From contig OZ024811.1 in the NCBI GenBank assembly GCA_964017045.1, positions 13,421,818 to 13,485,817 of the forward strand: DNA of 64,000 bases. The letters are read 5' to 3'. Under the pieces are notes generated by a model. That model saw only the letters and a program-made list of their open reading frames with translations. It ran no database searches and was not told the DNA's origin. Every line of letters starts with the position of its first letter. Within the stretch, counting starts at the first letter, position 1. The position numbers were made by a program, and so were the translations under genes. Source of the stretch: Omphiscola glabra. Taxonomy: Eukaryota; Mollusca; Gastropoda; Lymnaeidae. Positions 1 through 11,615 of the stretch are shown here, one piece after another.

Positions 1-1018
1 ACCTGTGTTTCCTTTAAGCTATCGGCTTTGTAGGAGCCAGGAGAATTTACAAGTATCAGCTCTCCAGGAGCTGAAGCACCGGAGTTTTTGACTGAAAACT
101 AATGTTTGTGGCCATAGAAGGGACCTAATCTCCTTCGGTCACACCCCCTAACATATTTTTTTCAATTTTCAAAATTTTTGTTATATACTAAAAAAGAGAG
201 GCCTTTTTCATCATTTGTATGGGACACCACCTCCTCCGTCCTCCCCCACCCCTCGTCAGTTATTTGCATTTTTTACAAGGGGATAGATAAACGTTAACTA
301 CTCTACATGCGGCGGTGCTCTTTGGAAAAATCAACCAGTAGTTTTAACGGTAGTTGTCACCGGGGGCTTATAAGTATGAATACATCGCTTTTTTAAAATG
401 AATATTTTCATTTTAATATTCGAGACTCATTGTTTATAATAATTACATGTGTCCACTTTATGTTCATCATTGCAAATCAGCTAGATGTAGGCCATTTGTT
501 TTAACCATCGTGACTATCCACGTGTCATTATTTGTTTTCATGATTTGATAAGATTAAGAGCTGTCGAGAGATGGTTTAAACACATCTGGACGATACTTGG
601 CCTTTTAATATCTTCCAACGGGTCTTTCCCTAGTTAAGAGGTCTTGGAATCTCTATCATGAGATATCAGATTTTCTCCGGAAAATAGTTTTTGTCATAAG
701 TTTGACGTTAAATGGTAAACACAAATCTATTTCGCCGCTGATTTAACCTTTGTCATATAGAATAAAACAAAGTCGAATTTCAAATTTGATGTTAAGAGTT
801 ATGATAAGCCAAAAACTTGACTATCAATTTTTAGTTTTAAGACATAAAAAACATAAAGCATTTTAAAACAAAATCTTTATTTTTTCCTGATTTGTTTGTT
901 GTCGTGTTCAAAAGAATGATTTAACATTGAGCCGAGAAACAACTTGACTATATATTATAAAAATGCAACTACTTAATAACTTGTGTAATGAAACACATTA
1001 AATTAAACAACTTATAAC
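1..1018. other. AT-rich stretch without a gene
   Basis: I see no credible coding region, RNA gene or mobile element here. The sequence is AT-rich with short homopolymer runs, and the open frames are short and look random. Confidence 0.5.
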
Positions 1019-1241
1019 ACACGATTTCGCTGAACGTTTGATGGGAATGCAGCAGATGGTATTGGCAACCCATCAAGGATCGAACACCTCTAACGTAAAT
1101 CTCAACCATCATCTCCCGCCTACCACCTTCATCTACGTATGTCGGTATCCATAGCCCACAAAAAATATCCCCATCACTTACACTTACATATGTCCGTTCC
1201 GCATACCCGCATCCGCAAAAACTACACCTGAAGACTGTCAC
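969..1241 (-). CDS. Possible small terminal exon, unrecognised
   Basis: A 90-codon minus-strand open frame stands out from the AT-rich surroundings because positions 1030-1241 are less AT-biased. The first part is cysteine-bearing (a CSFCGC motif) and followed by a mixed, protein-like composition. On the minus strand its 5' edge has a CTTCAG that could be a splice acceptor, so it might be a last exon rather than a complete gene. I recognise no family. It may equally be a chance frame; transcript data would decide. Confidence 0.15.
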   Translation of the reverse strand: MTVFRCSFCGCGYAERTYVSVSDGDIFCGLWIPTYVDEGGRREMMVEIYVRGVRSLMGCQYHLLHSHQTFSEIVCYKLFNLMCFITQVIK

Positions 1242-1289
1242 ATGGTTGCAAGCTTTTAATTCTTTGCCATTTTTTAAATAAATTATTTT

Positions 1290-1477
1290 ATGGGTGGGAG
1301 TGTGATGGGCGGGGGGAGGGGGGGGGGTTAAAGGGATTTGATGGGGATGATGTGCGGTGATGGGGGTGTGTGATGGGGTTTCTATGGGGGTGTGGTGGGA
1401 GCGTGATGGGAGGTTTGGTGGGGTGTGTGATGGGGCGTGATGGGTGTGTGATAGGGTGTGATTGATGGGGGTGGGGG
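1290..1477. repeat. G-rich TGGGG/GTGATGGG minisatellite
   Basis: Degenerate tandem copies of GTGATGGG- and GTGTGATGGGG-like units with several runs of three or more G on the plus strand, including a G9 run at 1319. G runs this dense could form G-quadruplexes, which is inference. There is no coding content. Confidence 0.75.
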
Positions 1478-1479
1478 TT

Positions 1480-4270
1480 GTTTAAAGGTAATTCTGTTAA
1501 TCATGACCAAAAGACTTAATTGGATGATTATTGTGATTTACAAAAATGTGGACTAACATAGCAACATCGCCTCCTTATATATTGCCAGTCAGCTTCGTAG
1601 GTCCTACTAAATTATTTTGTTTTTTTAGGGTTATTTTATTTGAAAATTATGTTTATTTATTATGTGTTCTCAATACTAGTTATTTATTAATCAATTTCAG
1701 GGGAAGTGTGGCCTGTCACCTGACCCCCTTGTCAGATGCGCCCATGGTCTACCACCGCATCACACACTTAACTTTTTAAAACCAAACCGTCTCCCCCGAA
1801 ACCGAGGGGTCACAGTGTGGGTAAATACAAGTAACAAATAAAAAATCGTATATTATTTGTCCCCCGACATGTCACCAGTTTTCGCTTCACATTTTTTTGT
1901 TAATTGCCGTTCTCATACGAAACCCATTGGTCTAATGAAAAACTATACAGATCAAAACTCACATACTTACACCATTCGGGATCCAGAGAGACATATTGGG
2001 AAAATGGTTGGTAGTGTTTTATATACTAACGATTGCCGCCAAAAATGTTGGGTTTTACCGACCGTGACCGTGACCTAAATAACGAAAGGGGACATTGTTA
2101 TTATTTTTTTAAACTTAAGGTTTCTTCAACTACAACACTTAGCGCACGCGTCTTCGTGGTGCTTAACTTTATCTCGCGTAAAGTTAGGCGGTACTGCAAG
2201 TGGCTAGTGTAGACAGCGAGAGAGAGGGATAGCGCTTTACCCAGCCGTAACTGTTAGTAGCGGTCTTTGAGACTCTACTTTTCGCGGAATTTTGTTGAAC
2301 TCCAACCATCACCTTGAGATTTTCTCAGTTTAGACCACTCGGTCTATGATACAGCAAATAGCATGTTATACAAATTGAATAATTCAACAAATGTCCTTGT
2401 TTAAAAGAGAGTTAATGACTTATTATTGTTATTTTTTTAAATTAATAAGTTAAGATAAAACAAATGATCTTTAAAAAAAAGTATTCAAGTTTAGACAATG
2501 TTCTTTTTATTACTTTTAAAGATGCAAGAATTTGTTTCCTTATCACAGCTAAGAATAATATTAAATTTTGGCTTTTAAACAGGGTTAATTGTTTAATCTA
2601 AATCATCCTACATTATTTATCGACTCCTTGAAGTGATATTAACCTAAAATCAGATTTCGTGAGGAAGTCGATGATCACCGGATATGTACTTAGAGGGAGT
2701 TTGTGACATACATAATGGAGCATTGGGCAATACATTTTTGAATATGTGTTTAATTCAATAATTAAATATAAAACCTCGAACATAACTTTGACTACAAGTA
2801 ATAAAATCATGGTTAAATAAAAACAATTGTTTGCGATTATTTTTCTATGTCTGACATAGTATTAGCTTAGTTATCCGGTTACATATTTGAATATACTCGA
2901 TTAGTTTTTTTTGCCCTTCGTCTCAATCACGGGACCCCCCCCCCCACCTCCCCCCCCCCCCCCTCTGGCGGATTTCAGACAGACCTGTGTTATTCCTTTG
3001 AGGTCATGTTAGGTTGACAACGATTGGGCCACCCAAATAATGTTTAATTTGTAGGTCGGGAGCATCATCCAATGACATGATAGAAATATGTAGTGTTTCC
3101 CCCTTAATTGAGAAATGGCACTCCTGTAGTCGTTGCATTATGTTTGTTACATGCGTCTATGTAGACATGGGTTATTGCAGTTGACCTCATTCTTAAATAA
3201 GATTTAGATTTAAAATAATTCATTAAAAAAATTATATTGCGAATTGATTAGAAATGTATATAGATATAACTAACATCTTGATCCCCTTTATTAGAACTCT
3301 AATATTAGTAATGCTGCTTGAGTTTTTTTTATCACAGAGGTCTGCGACTAAATTACCAAAAAAATAGGAAAGGGAGGGGGGAGAGAAATACAATATACGC
3401 ATTATGCAGTATATACTTATGAAATTTAAAATTTTTATTTTACATTTTAAATAGAATTTTGAATTCATTACGCGCACAATCATATTTCTATCTATAAAGA
3501 GTAGAAAGTGGGTCGTTGAAAACTACTTATTGAAATATAACAGTTTCTCTCAAAGTATAATAATAATATAAAACAAAACACTGATTATTGATGATTGTCG
3601 AAGTTAACTCTAAAATATATAATTTTTAAAAAAAATTATAATAATAAAAGTAAGAAAAATATTGAGTCGGTTTACATTAGTTCGAGATATTTTATATAGT
3701 AGTTAAATAAAATATAAAAACAGTTGGGAAGGAAATAATGAGATTTGGGTCAAGTTGCTTTGTTAAAGTTAATAAAGACATGACATACACTCATACACTT
3801 AGAATTTCATTGTCATCAAATACGGCAGTATCTTCTCAGACCTCACATGTGTAGGATTATTTTTATTTGCATTATATTATATGTTGGTCATTTACAAACA
3901 GTTATTTTTTATTTTATAATTTATTTTTGTTTTCAGAAACTCTATCATCTTTAATGGACTGATAAAGAATTCTGAAATTTTGCGAATAATTTCTATGGGA
4001 AAATTTTAAAAAAGCGAAATAATCAAATAAATTCTAAGAATTTCCACATATAAAATGGAATTCCCGATTTTATATGTCAGTAAACCTGCTTAATTAATGG
4101 TCATATAATTTGAGGGATTTTAAGATTTTCTTTATCATCTGAGATCATTTTTTTAAAAGTAGGTGTTGCTTAGTTAACTTTTGTTATAATAAATGTAATA
4201 ATACCGTTTTCCCGTGTATTAAAATAAGTTTTTATCAATTTCTGGGCTATTAATTAATAATAATATTATT
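1480..4270. other. AT-rich stretch without a supported gene
   Basis: Mostly AT-rich DNA with a C-rich homopolymer block near 2934-2962. A less AT-rich patch at about 2140-2350 has no recognisable coding content. Around 4050-4250 there is a weak match (AATTCCCGATTTTAT followed by a similar AT-rich context) to 14880-15080, so a degenerate dispersed repeat is possible. I see nothing else. Confidence 0.4.
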
Positions 4271-4274
4271 TTAT

Positions 4275-4990
4275 TAACTAGCGAGAACCGGCATGCGTTG
4301 CATTCCACTCAATGAAAAAAGTGTTTGTGTTTTAATTAAGTTTTAAAGTAATTTTTAAATAGAAAATATTTATTGCTTTTTCCGTCTAGCGCGTACACAA
4401 ATAAATTCGAAGTTTTTTTTCAACGCGTGAGCAGGCAACATACAGCTGTCCACGTGAGAAGAGTGTATTTTCAAACTTTAGTCCACACACTTGTAGCGAT
4501 TGATCCACCCACGCAGTAGCTCTGTTTTAAATTATATTTAGATAGCTCAAATATTTATTATTTTTAAAATAAGGCCCCCGGCCCCAAACGTAAAATTTTA
4601 AAATGGTTTTACTTATGTCACACACAAACTGAAATGTCGTTTGTATTTGATTGATTTCTAGCCACCCATGCAATAGCACTGATTAAAATTATATTTGTAT
4701 AGCTCATAAAAGACAAAAATAATTTGGGGCTCCGGCCCGAAAAAAACTATTTCAAAATGGATAAGCCAAAGTTTTATCGCAATCGGATGAATGGTATAGG
4801 AACGCATACGAAAATTATATTGAGCTAATAAAAGGGGGAAAAAAATAATTGAGGTCCCCGGGCCCAAAACGGAATATTGTAAAATGTGTGTAATAATTCA
4901 GAAACATTTACATCTTTTTACAATTCACACAATTTTCATCACTTTGGATTGATGGTATAGAAGCACATACGGGATATACTTATATATGTA
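4275..4990. repeat. Degenerate dispersed element with three internal repeats
   Basis: Begins at ACTAGCGAGAACCGGCATGC, similar in layout to the ACTAGCCAAAATACCCGGCG motifs at about 47668 and 56371. Three imperfect units follow. Each has a GGCCC-AAA core (about 4571, 4733 and 4860) near a TTATATTT..TAGCTCA-like segment, and the last two share ATGGTATAG..GCACATACG-like text. This looks like the eroded tail of a dispersed mobile element. The family is not identified. Confidence 0.45.
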
Positions 4991-5037
4991 AAGATATAGT
5001 TTACCGAATTAAGATAACATTTTGCAATTATTCAAGG

Positions 5038-5808
5038 ATGATCTGTCTGCCTGTCTGACTGTCTGTCTCTCTGTCTGTCTCTCTGTCATTCTGTCTGTCT
5101 CCCTATCTGTCTGTCTCTATGTCTGTCTCTCTGTCTCTATGTTTGTCTCTCAAAATGTCTCTCAGTCTGTCTCACCGTCAGTCTATGTCTCTCTGTTTGT
5201 CTCTCTGTCTGTCTCTCTGTCTGTCAATCTGTCTGTCTCTCTGTCTGTCTGACTGCCTGTCTGTTTATCTGTCTGTCAGTTTATCTATCTATCTACCTAT
5301 TTACCATCTACATGCCTTCCTGCCTACCTACCTACCTATCTACCTAACTATCTACCAATCCAGCTACTATCTATAGACCTGTTTACCCTCAAAATCTTAA
5401 AATCGTACAATTTCATCACAAAATCGTTCAATACATTATCTTGATAGTAAAAAAACACTCAGTATATATAATGTACACACATCAAAATCGTACACTGTAC
5501 GCCAAAATCGTAAGAGTAAACAGGTCTGTATCTATCTACCAATCTATCTACCTATCTCCCTACCTACCTACATATCTATCTACCTACTTACCTACCTACC
5601 AACCTACCTGCCTTCCTACCTTTCTACCAACCTATCCATCCATCCATACATCCATCCATACATTCATCCTCTCACCCACCCACCCTTCCATTCATCCATC
5701 CTTTCATCCATCCATCCGTCTAGCTATCTTTTATCTACATCTCTATCTATCTATCATCTATCTGTGTATTTGTCTGCCTGTCTGTCTATCTTTCTATCTC
5801 TCTATCTA
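5038..5808. repeat. Tetranucleotide array (TCTG/CTAC/CATC)n
   Basis: A long compound microsatellite: TCTG and TCTC units from about 5040, then CTAC and CTAT, then CATC near 5635-5720, and TCTA/TCTG to 5808. Open frames reading Ser-Val-Cys-Leu or Tyr-Leu-Pro-Thr repeats across it are artefacts of repeat length. An unrelated 153-bp inverted-repeat element interrupts the array at 5375-5527. Confidence 0.95.
5375..5527. mobile_element. Small inverted-repeat (MITE-like) element inside the microsatellite
   Basis: The two ends are inverted copies: AGACCTGTTTACCCT on the left, and on the right AGAGTAAACAGGTCT, whose complement is AGACCTGTTTACTCT. The interior is AT-rich with repeated AAAATCGTA motifs and unlike the surrounding tetranucleotide units. 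This is the structure of a short non-autonomous DNA transposon. The target-site duplication cannot be read because the target is itself repetitive (CTATCTAT). Confidence 0.6.
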
Positions 5809-5809
5809 A

Positions 5810-6646
5810 TAAACTCTCTGTTTTTAAAATTAAATTTTCACTTGTGTAAAGTGATTGGGTTTTGATATCCCTGGGGATAATTATGAAAATATTTTTATGT
5901 TTTGTTAAAGTCATTGATTTTCTTAATTGGTTAACATGTTCATATGTAAAATGAGAATATAGCTTCTTTTTTTGCACAAATGAAATTTCATTGTCTTGAA
6001 AGATATTGTCATCCAGGTAAAAATGCATGAACTCAATTTCCTACCATCGATATAAATATATCGAAGAAGGTTACTTATTGATCAAATTTATTCTGAGGCC
6101 TATCTTGTGCTGCACTGGGCAAAATGAATGTATAGTGTATAGTGTGCTACACAGAGTTTAAAAAAAATAAAAATAAATCATCCACTGGATTGTAGCCCCC
6201 TTACTTACGCAGAAGATTTTTTTGCATTTAATATGGTTATTTCTTATATAGATCAGTGATAAGTGCATTAAAAATGCTATTTGGCTATTTATTTTTTCTT
6301 CACCAATTTAATTAAAAGGCATATTCATATTTAAATTATTTTAAAATGTAAAGTTTTTACTACTTTATAAATTTCATAAAAGTTTATTTTTGGAATGAGT
6401 AAAAAGTACAAACTTATTAAATGTTAAAAATACAAAGCTAAATTAGTATTTAAGTTTAGCAATTTAAAAAGCAATCAATGCTATTTATTAATTTTACTTA
6501 TAAGAAGGTGAATGTACATCATCAGTTTTGTCACGCTCTTTTATTAAATCAGATAACTTTTAGCTTTGGCTAAATAGACAATTCGCACTATGACGTCATT
6601 TGCGTGAGTATTTAGAACTAAATAATTTTAATTTTATTTCGCCTTA
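5810..6646. other. AT-rich stretch without a gene
   Basis: No coding, RNA or mobile feature that I can support. Open frames are short and of AT-rich composition. Confidence 0.4.
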
Positions 6647-7012
6647 TTGAAAACGCGCTAAAGAACGCACTAACAACAACTGATGTTTAGGTTTTCCCGA
6701 TAAATGTGATTACTGTGTATTTCTTTGATCATATTTTTTCTATTTAATCTTTTTTCATAACTTTTAAACGTATATAAAATGCTTAAGATAGTTCCTTAGT
6801 TGTTTCTTTATATGTATTAGTAATTTATAATAATAATACTTAAACTTTTGCTAAAATAAAAGCGGAAATATAATATTTTTTGCGCATGTAAATTTATTCG
6901 ATTTCCGTAAAATAATAGAATATAACTATGTTTGTTTTTAAGAGCCCGAACGTATCAAAATATTTTCGGCTCTTTGGCGTTATGTCTCTATAGCTCATTC
7001 TTATATATATAT
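6647..7012 (+). mobile_element. Dispersed repeat, copy 1 (inverted partner at 50392-50738)
   Basis: The reverse complement of 50392-50738 matches this stretch along its length. Shared blocks include CTAAAGAACGCACTAACAAC at one end, ACGTATCAAAATAT in the middle and TATAGCTCATTCTTATATAT at the other. This copy has an extra block (about 17 bp) near 6693. The TA-repeat terminus and lack of long ORFs suggest a short non-autonomous element. The family is not identified. Confidence 0.7.
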
Positions 7013-8287
7013 CATCAATTATTTAAAATTATTAGATGCATCGCCACGTATCGTATAATAGTATATACGTATAATTACCAATTTTTATTATTCCTTTGGC
7101 ACGATTATCCTGAGGACCTAATATAAATAATACATCAATGCATTCTTTATTTTACTCATAAATATGTAGACCAGGACACCAGGATAAATATATATTTTCA
7201 ATTCAACCTATCAACTGTCAAAATATTTAGCCAGGAAAATATGTTTTGCTCAATAGTCAATGTAATGACAAAAAGTAGACATAAAAAATAATTTAAAATA
7301 TTGTTAAGGTGAAGTTTTATTCAGTCTTACAGTTTATGGTTTTTTTAGTTTGCCAAATCAAGAGGTTGTTTTTTATTTATATTTTTAATATATTAAGTAA
7401 AGATCTTGTTCGTACTGTAAACAATTACAAATTACTCTAACTCATCAATTTTTTCTAACAACGGAAATGACGCTGTGATGGTTAATGATTATGATCCCCC
7501 CCTTTAACCAAATTTCTTTATTTTAAAAATAAAAGTTCTATCATTCCAATATTTCATACTTTAAAATTTGTGAAGTTGTGTGTTATTTTAATGTGAGCAC
7601 TTGCTTTTTATACTTTTAATTTTTGTGTATATACCCATAATGGCTATAATCACTTTATTTTAACTTGTGCGTTCGTGAACTATTAAAGATACCCCGAATG
7701 GCCAGCAAAGGGCAACAAGCTCAAAGACTAATCAACTTTATCAACCTACAACTTGACAAACTCAAGAGAGAAAGAGAAACCGTAATAGAGACTGTAGATG
7801 ATTCGATCAGTCAGGTGATAGTTTTAAGAAATAATATTTTAATTTAAAAAAAATACAGAGTTAAATATGTCTATTACACAAAATCAGAGGTGTAACAAAG
7901 TCACATGGTACCTACAGCAGAAACTAAATGAGCACCACTGTTAAACTTGAGAAACCGACTCAATATAAGTGATTGTTGTTAACATCCATATAATTCAAAG
8001 TTAAAATATATATTCTTAAAGATTTTTTTTTTAAATTTGAGACATATTTTATTCATATACATATGAACAATATCATATGTGTACAATGCCATTATAAAAC
8101 ATAATCTAGCCATACAAATTTGAAATTTTTTGCATTCGCTGATGAGAACTGGTCTTTTTATTTGCACGATCTTGCCATTTCGATTATTTAGATTTCTTCC
8201 TGGCAAACTATTTTCTATTTCCAAACAACACCATAATGCAATTTATTAGACAAAAAATGTAGATTATACAAATAATAGACGATAATT

Positions 8288-8350
8288 TGTATTATATAAT
8301 ACAGGTAGACGAGAATTTTTTATTATATAATACAGGTAGACTAGCTTTTG
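8288..8350. repeat. Short 31-bp direct repeat with a TATTATATAATA core
   Basis: Two copies of TATTATATAATACAGGTAGA, 31 bp apart, inside intron 1 of the truncated upstream gene copy. The core is palindromic. No function is apparent. Confidence 0.7.
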
Positions 8351-10481
8351 AGCAAAAACACATTTTTAAAACGTATACAATTATTTTAATGCTTTGAACA
8401 TTTTCATCACTTACTCTTAAATTAGGACGCTTTGAGTATAGCCACAACCACTCTTTGCTTCTAAATATTTTCTTTTAAACAATCAACATATTTAGCCCAC
8501 ACAACAGAATCAATTATTGTAAATTGCATTTGATTTAAAATTAGGTCTAAATTCATAGCGTTGAGCTGAATGTTATTTTTTTTTTTGATTTGAGGCTTAC
8601 ATAAACCAATAAATAAAATGTAAATTCAATTGTTAACATCTAATCTTGTAGGTACAAAAGGAAGTAGATGCCTGGGTTAACGGAGGTCTTGTGAATCAAA
8701 CAAAGTGTGCCAAAATTAACAACAGAATTCAGCACGTTATAACTTTGTTTATGACAAAATCTATGGAACTGTCAGGTATTTTAAATAACAATGATATTTT
8801 CATATATGTTTTAAAAAGTTTACATATTAATTTCTTACTCAAAATGTATGCATACATGTTTTCAATTGGCTGAATTTAAATGTTACTTTACATTATATTA
8901 AAAGACATAATTAATATATTTCTAATAATTTCCTGAAAAAGTAATTTTTTTCTCACACATAACAAATATATCTGGAAAAATAAACTTTCTCTATCGTTTA
9001 AACTTATTATTTAATTTGACTTCAGATTTAGAGATTAAAGAATGGAGAAAGTGATTTATTTCAAACAACATCGGCAACTGGCAATAATTTGAAAATTCAT
9101 AAAACCAGTTACACAAGAGAGGAAGTACAGGAGACATCAATTCTTAATAGAGACAAAACAGTACATGCATCGGGTAAACCATTTTGTGAGAAATCTTTCT
9201 TTTCTTAAAATTGTGCTTAGTGGTTTGCATTTATATATATTCAATTATTTTATTTGTGAGCAACACATTTTTTCACTCTACCATTTGTCACACAAAATAC
9301 AACGCAATGAGGTGATTAAAAGAAGATTATTGGTCTTATGTTAGAACGTATTTGATGTAATCACGTTGTTCAAAATCAAGATAAGAATGAATTCAATAAC
9401 ATCTATAATTTTTAATACTTTGTTTGAATCTTATTATATACCTTTAAGATTATATTCAAATGCAGGTGTAGATACTTCTTATATTACCACAACGAGATTT
9501 GCCATACTAGAGGAAGCTGTGTTCTCACTTAAAAAGACAACAGAACAAATTCAAGAAAAACAAGAAGATCTCAACAAAAATCTGGAAATATTAACAAACG
9601 TTAATATGTTATCTAATAAAAGAATTAAAGAAAGACTTACAGTACTTGAGAAAGCGAACCAAGAAATGTCTTCAAATGTTGATGATTTGTTTAAAACTGA
9701 AACAAAAATTGATTTTAAGTTAAACAAAATAGAAGAACAAAATAAGTCTTTCAATGTCTCAATGAATGAACTCAATAAAGAGATCAGCTCTGTTAGAACT
9801 TGTAGCAATGACGCCCTTATGTCTATACAAGATTTGACAAAGAGCGTCGAGAATACAAATGAACAATATAATGAAATGTCAAATAAAATGAATCAACTGG
9901 AAATCTCATGTCATCTCAGAACACAGATCAGTTGGAAAATATAAGCACTCTTAATAAGGATAAAGGTGACGATTTGGTAAGCGTTATTTTTACCCCAAAT
10001 TTTCTTTGATAACAGCATTCCTGGTAATACAAAATTTTTTCTATATGATTTAGTATATTTACATATAATTGTTGAAATTACTGTAGAAAAATGTAACATT
10101 CGAAGTAAAGAAAATTTTTTTATATAATAAACTAGACCTCTTCATCATAAGATGTGTGTATTGCTAAAAGGTATTTAAAAAAAATTAAAAAGTAAAGACA
10201 CAATATTTGTTTAAACCACTGTCTTGCTTACATGGGAAAAATTATATCTTTTGGGTCTTCAAAATGTGAATTTTTAAACTCTAAAAATTAAAGAGCCTTG
10301 ATATTTATTGACATGTGTACACTTTTTTATGTCGGCTAAATTTCATTAAAAAATTTTCTTCACCCTTGCTGAGATATCAGTCAATATTTGTATTTCCAAA
10401 TGTACGGTTTACCGGTATGTAATATTGTATATGTTTATATTTTGTACTAAATTTATCAGTGTAGGTTTACTTTCTTTATGG

Positions 10482-10655
10482 CAGGCCTGCACAACTCAAA
10501 GTGTTATACAGGCCGTAATACTTTATGGAAAACTTGTGCGGGTCGAAAGCTATGAAGATATAATAATGATAAGGAATATTTCATTACTACATGGTTCACC
10601 AAGTGGGTGCTGACGGGCCGTATGCGGCATGTGGGTCTTATGTTGTGCAGGCCGG
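10482..10655. mobile_element. hAT-type MITE, 174 bp, perfect 8-bp target duplication
   Basis: Left end CAGGCCTGCACAAC. Right end GTTGTGCAGGCCGG, whose complement starts CCGGCCTGCACAAC, giving a terminal inverted repeat of about 14 bp with one mismatch. The same 8 bases, CTTTATGG, flank the element at 10474-10481 and 10656-10663. An 8-bp target duplication is the hAT signature. The element is too short to encode a transposase. It sits in intron 4 of the upstream C1q-gene copy; the perfect target duplication suggests a fairly recent insertion. Confidence 0.85.
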
Positions 10656-11399
10656 CTTTATGGTATTCAGTATCTACACATTATAATAGCTTCTTTTTGA
10701 CAGCTTATAGACTTGTTAGAGTTGTAAAATTACGCAGACTTACTAGGGTTAAATACATTATTTAACAATTTTTAACAATATTGTATAAATGAAATAAGTC
10801 TTCCAAAAGTTTCATTCTGCAACATAATGTTAACTATTTTAATTAAATTTTAATAAAAATTTCTGTCATGCGGTTCATGATAAAATTTAATATTTCAATT
10901 ATTTTTTAAGTTCATGGGAGTCTTTTAACATAAAGTATTTATTTAGTTTGGATAAAATTTGATGTTTCAATAGATTGGTATGGTTTGTCAACTGCTATCT
11001 AAACGACTGGCTCCTTTGGAAACATTACGTGAGACTTTAAACAAGAAAGTCATCTTGAGCAAAGAACATATTTCAAAGGTACGAATGTACTTGTAACTAG
11101 ATTTACTAACCTGTATCATAGATTAGTATTTAATTGATGAATTTTATACTTAAGCTGTTTTTGATTGATAATATCTTTTTTGTAACAGTCAGGGGTATTA
11201 AAATACACACAATTCCAAATATCATATCACGTAAAAAAAAACACTTTTTTATCATGTGTGGTATGAATAAAAATACTGAAATCAACTCTGAAACAGGTTG
11301 CATGTTCAGAATTTGTAGCTATGTAACATTTGCGAACTTTTGTGCACACTAAAATATTAAGTGTAATCAAAAGATTTACCTTTTGGTGCAACAACCTAA

Positions 11400-11607
11400 C
11401 AGAGGCGTAGCGTAGGCGTAGCAGGGGGGTACAGATGTACCCTGGCGCCAGCTAGTTAGGGGTGCCAAAATGTACTTTGGTATTATTTTATTGATGAAAA
11501 TAATGGGTTTGAGAGGTGAAAAAAGGAAAAGAGGGCGCTTTAAAATAAATGTTGTCCCCGGGCGCGAATCTTGTCCCCTTGCGCCAAACACTCTAGCTAC
11601 GCCTCTG
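11400..11607. mobile_element. hAT-type MITE, 208 bp
   Basis: Ends are CAGAGGCGTAGC and GCTACGCCTCTG, a perfect 12-bp terminal inverted repeat. Flanks are CAACCTAA (11392-11399) and CAACCTTA (11608-11615), an 8-bp target duplication with one mismatch, again typical of hAT. Local GC is well above the surroundings. There is no coding capacity; the open frame read across it on the minus strand is accidental. Confidence 0.8.
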
Positions 11608-11615
11608 CAACCTTA

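Larger units (their letters stand above)
7698..11078 (+). pseudogene. Truncated, frameshifted copy of the coiled-coil/C1q gene (exons 1-5)
   Basis: Exons match the downstream gene at 15614-23067 one for one: exon 1 7698-7814 (starts MASKGQQAQ), exon 2 8652-8775, exon 3 9026-9173, exon 4 9466-9976 (coiled coil), exon 5 10974-11078. Exons 1, 2 and 5 keep length class, phase and GT/AG borders. Exon 3 is 148 nt against 144 in the intact copy and shifts frame after its fifth codon, hitting stops. The other frame then restores the expected protein (QTTSATG, TSYTREEVQE). Exon 4 is 10 nt shorter near its end and runs into a stop at about 9943. No copies of exon 6 or the C1q exon follow before the next gene begins. 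Intron sequence is also similar (before exon 2), so this is a genomic tandem duplication, not a retrocopy. Exon 3 skipping could preserve frame upstream, so a short coiled-coil product cannot be excluded. Confidence 0.8.

Noticed and set aside
5022..5809. Long Ser/Val/Cys/Leu and Tyr/Leu/Pro/Thr frames
   Set aside because: They read straight through a tetranucleotide microsatellite, and composition is fully explained by the repeat.
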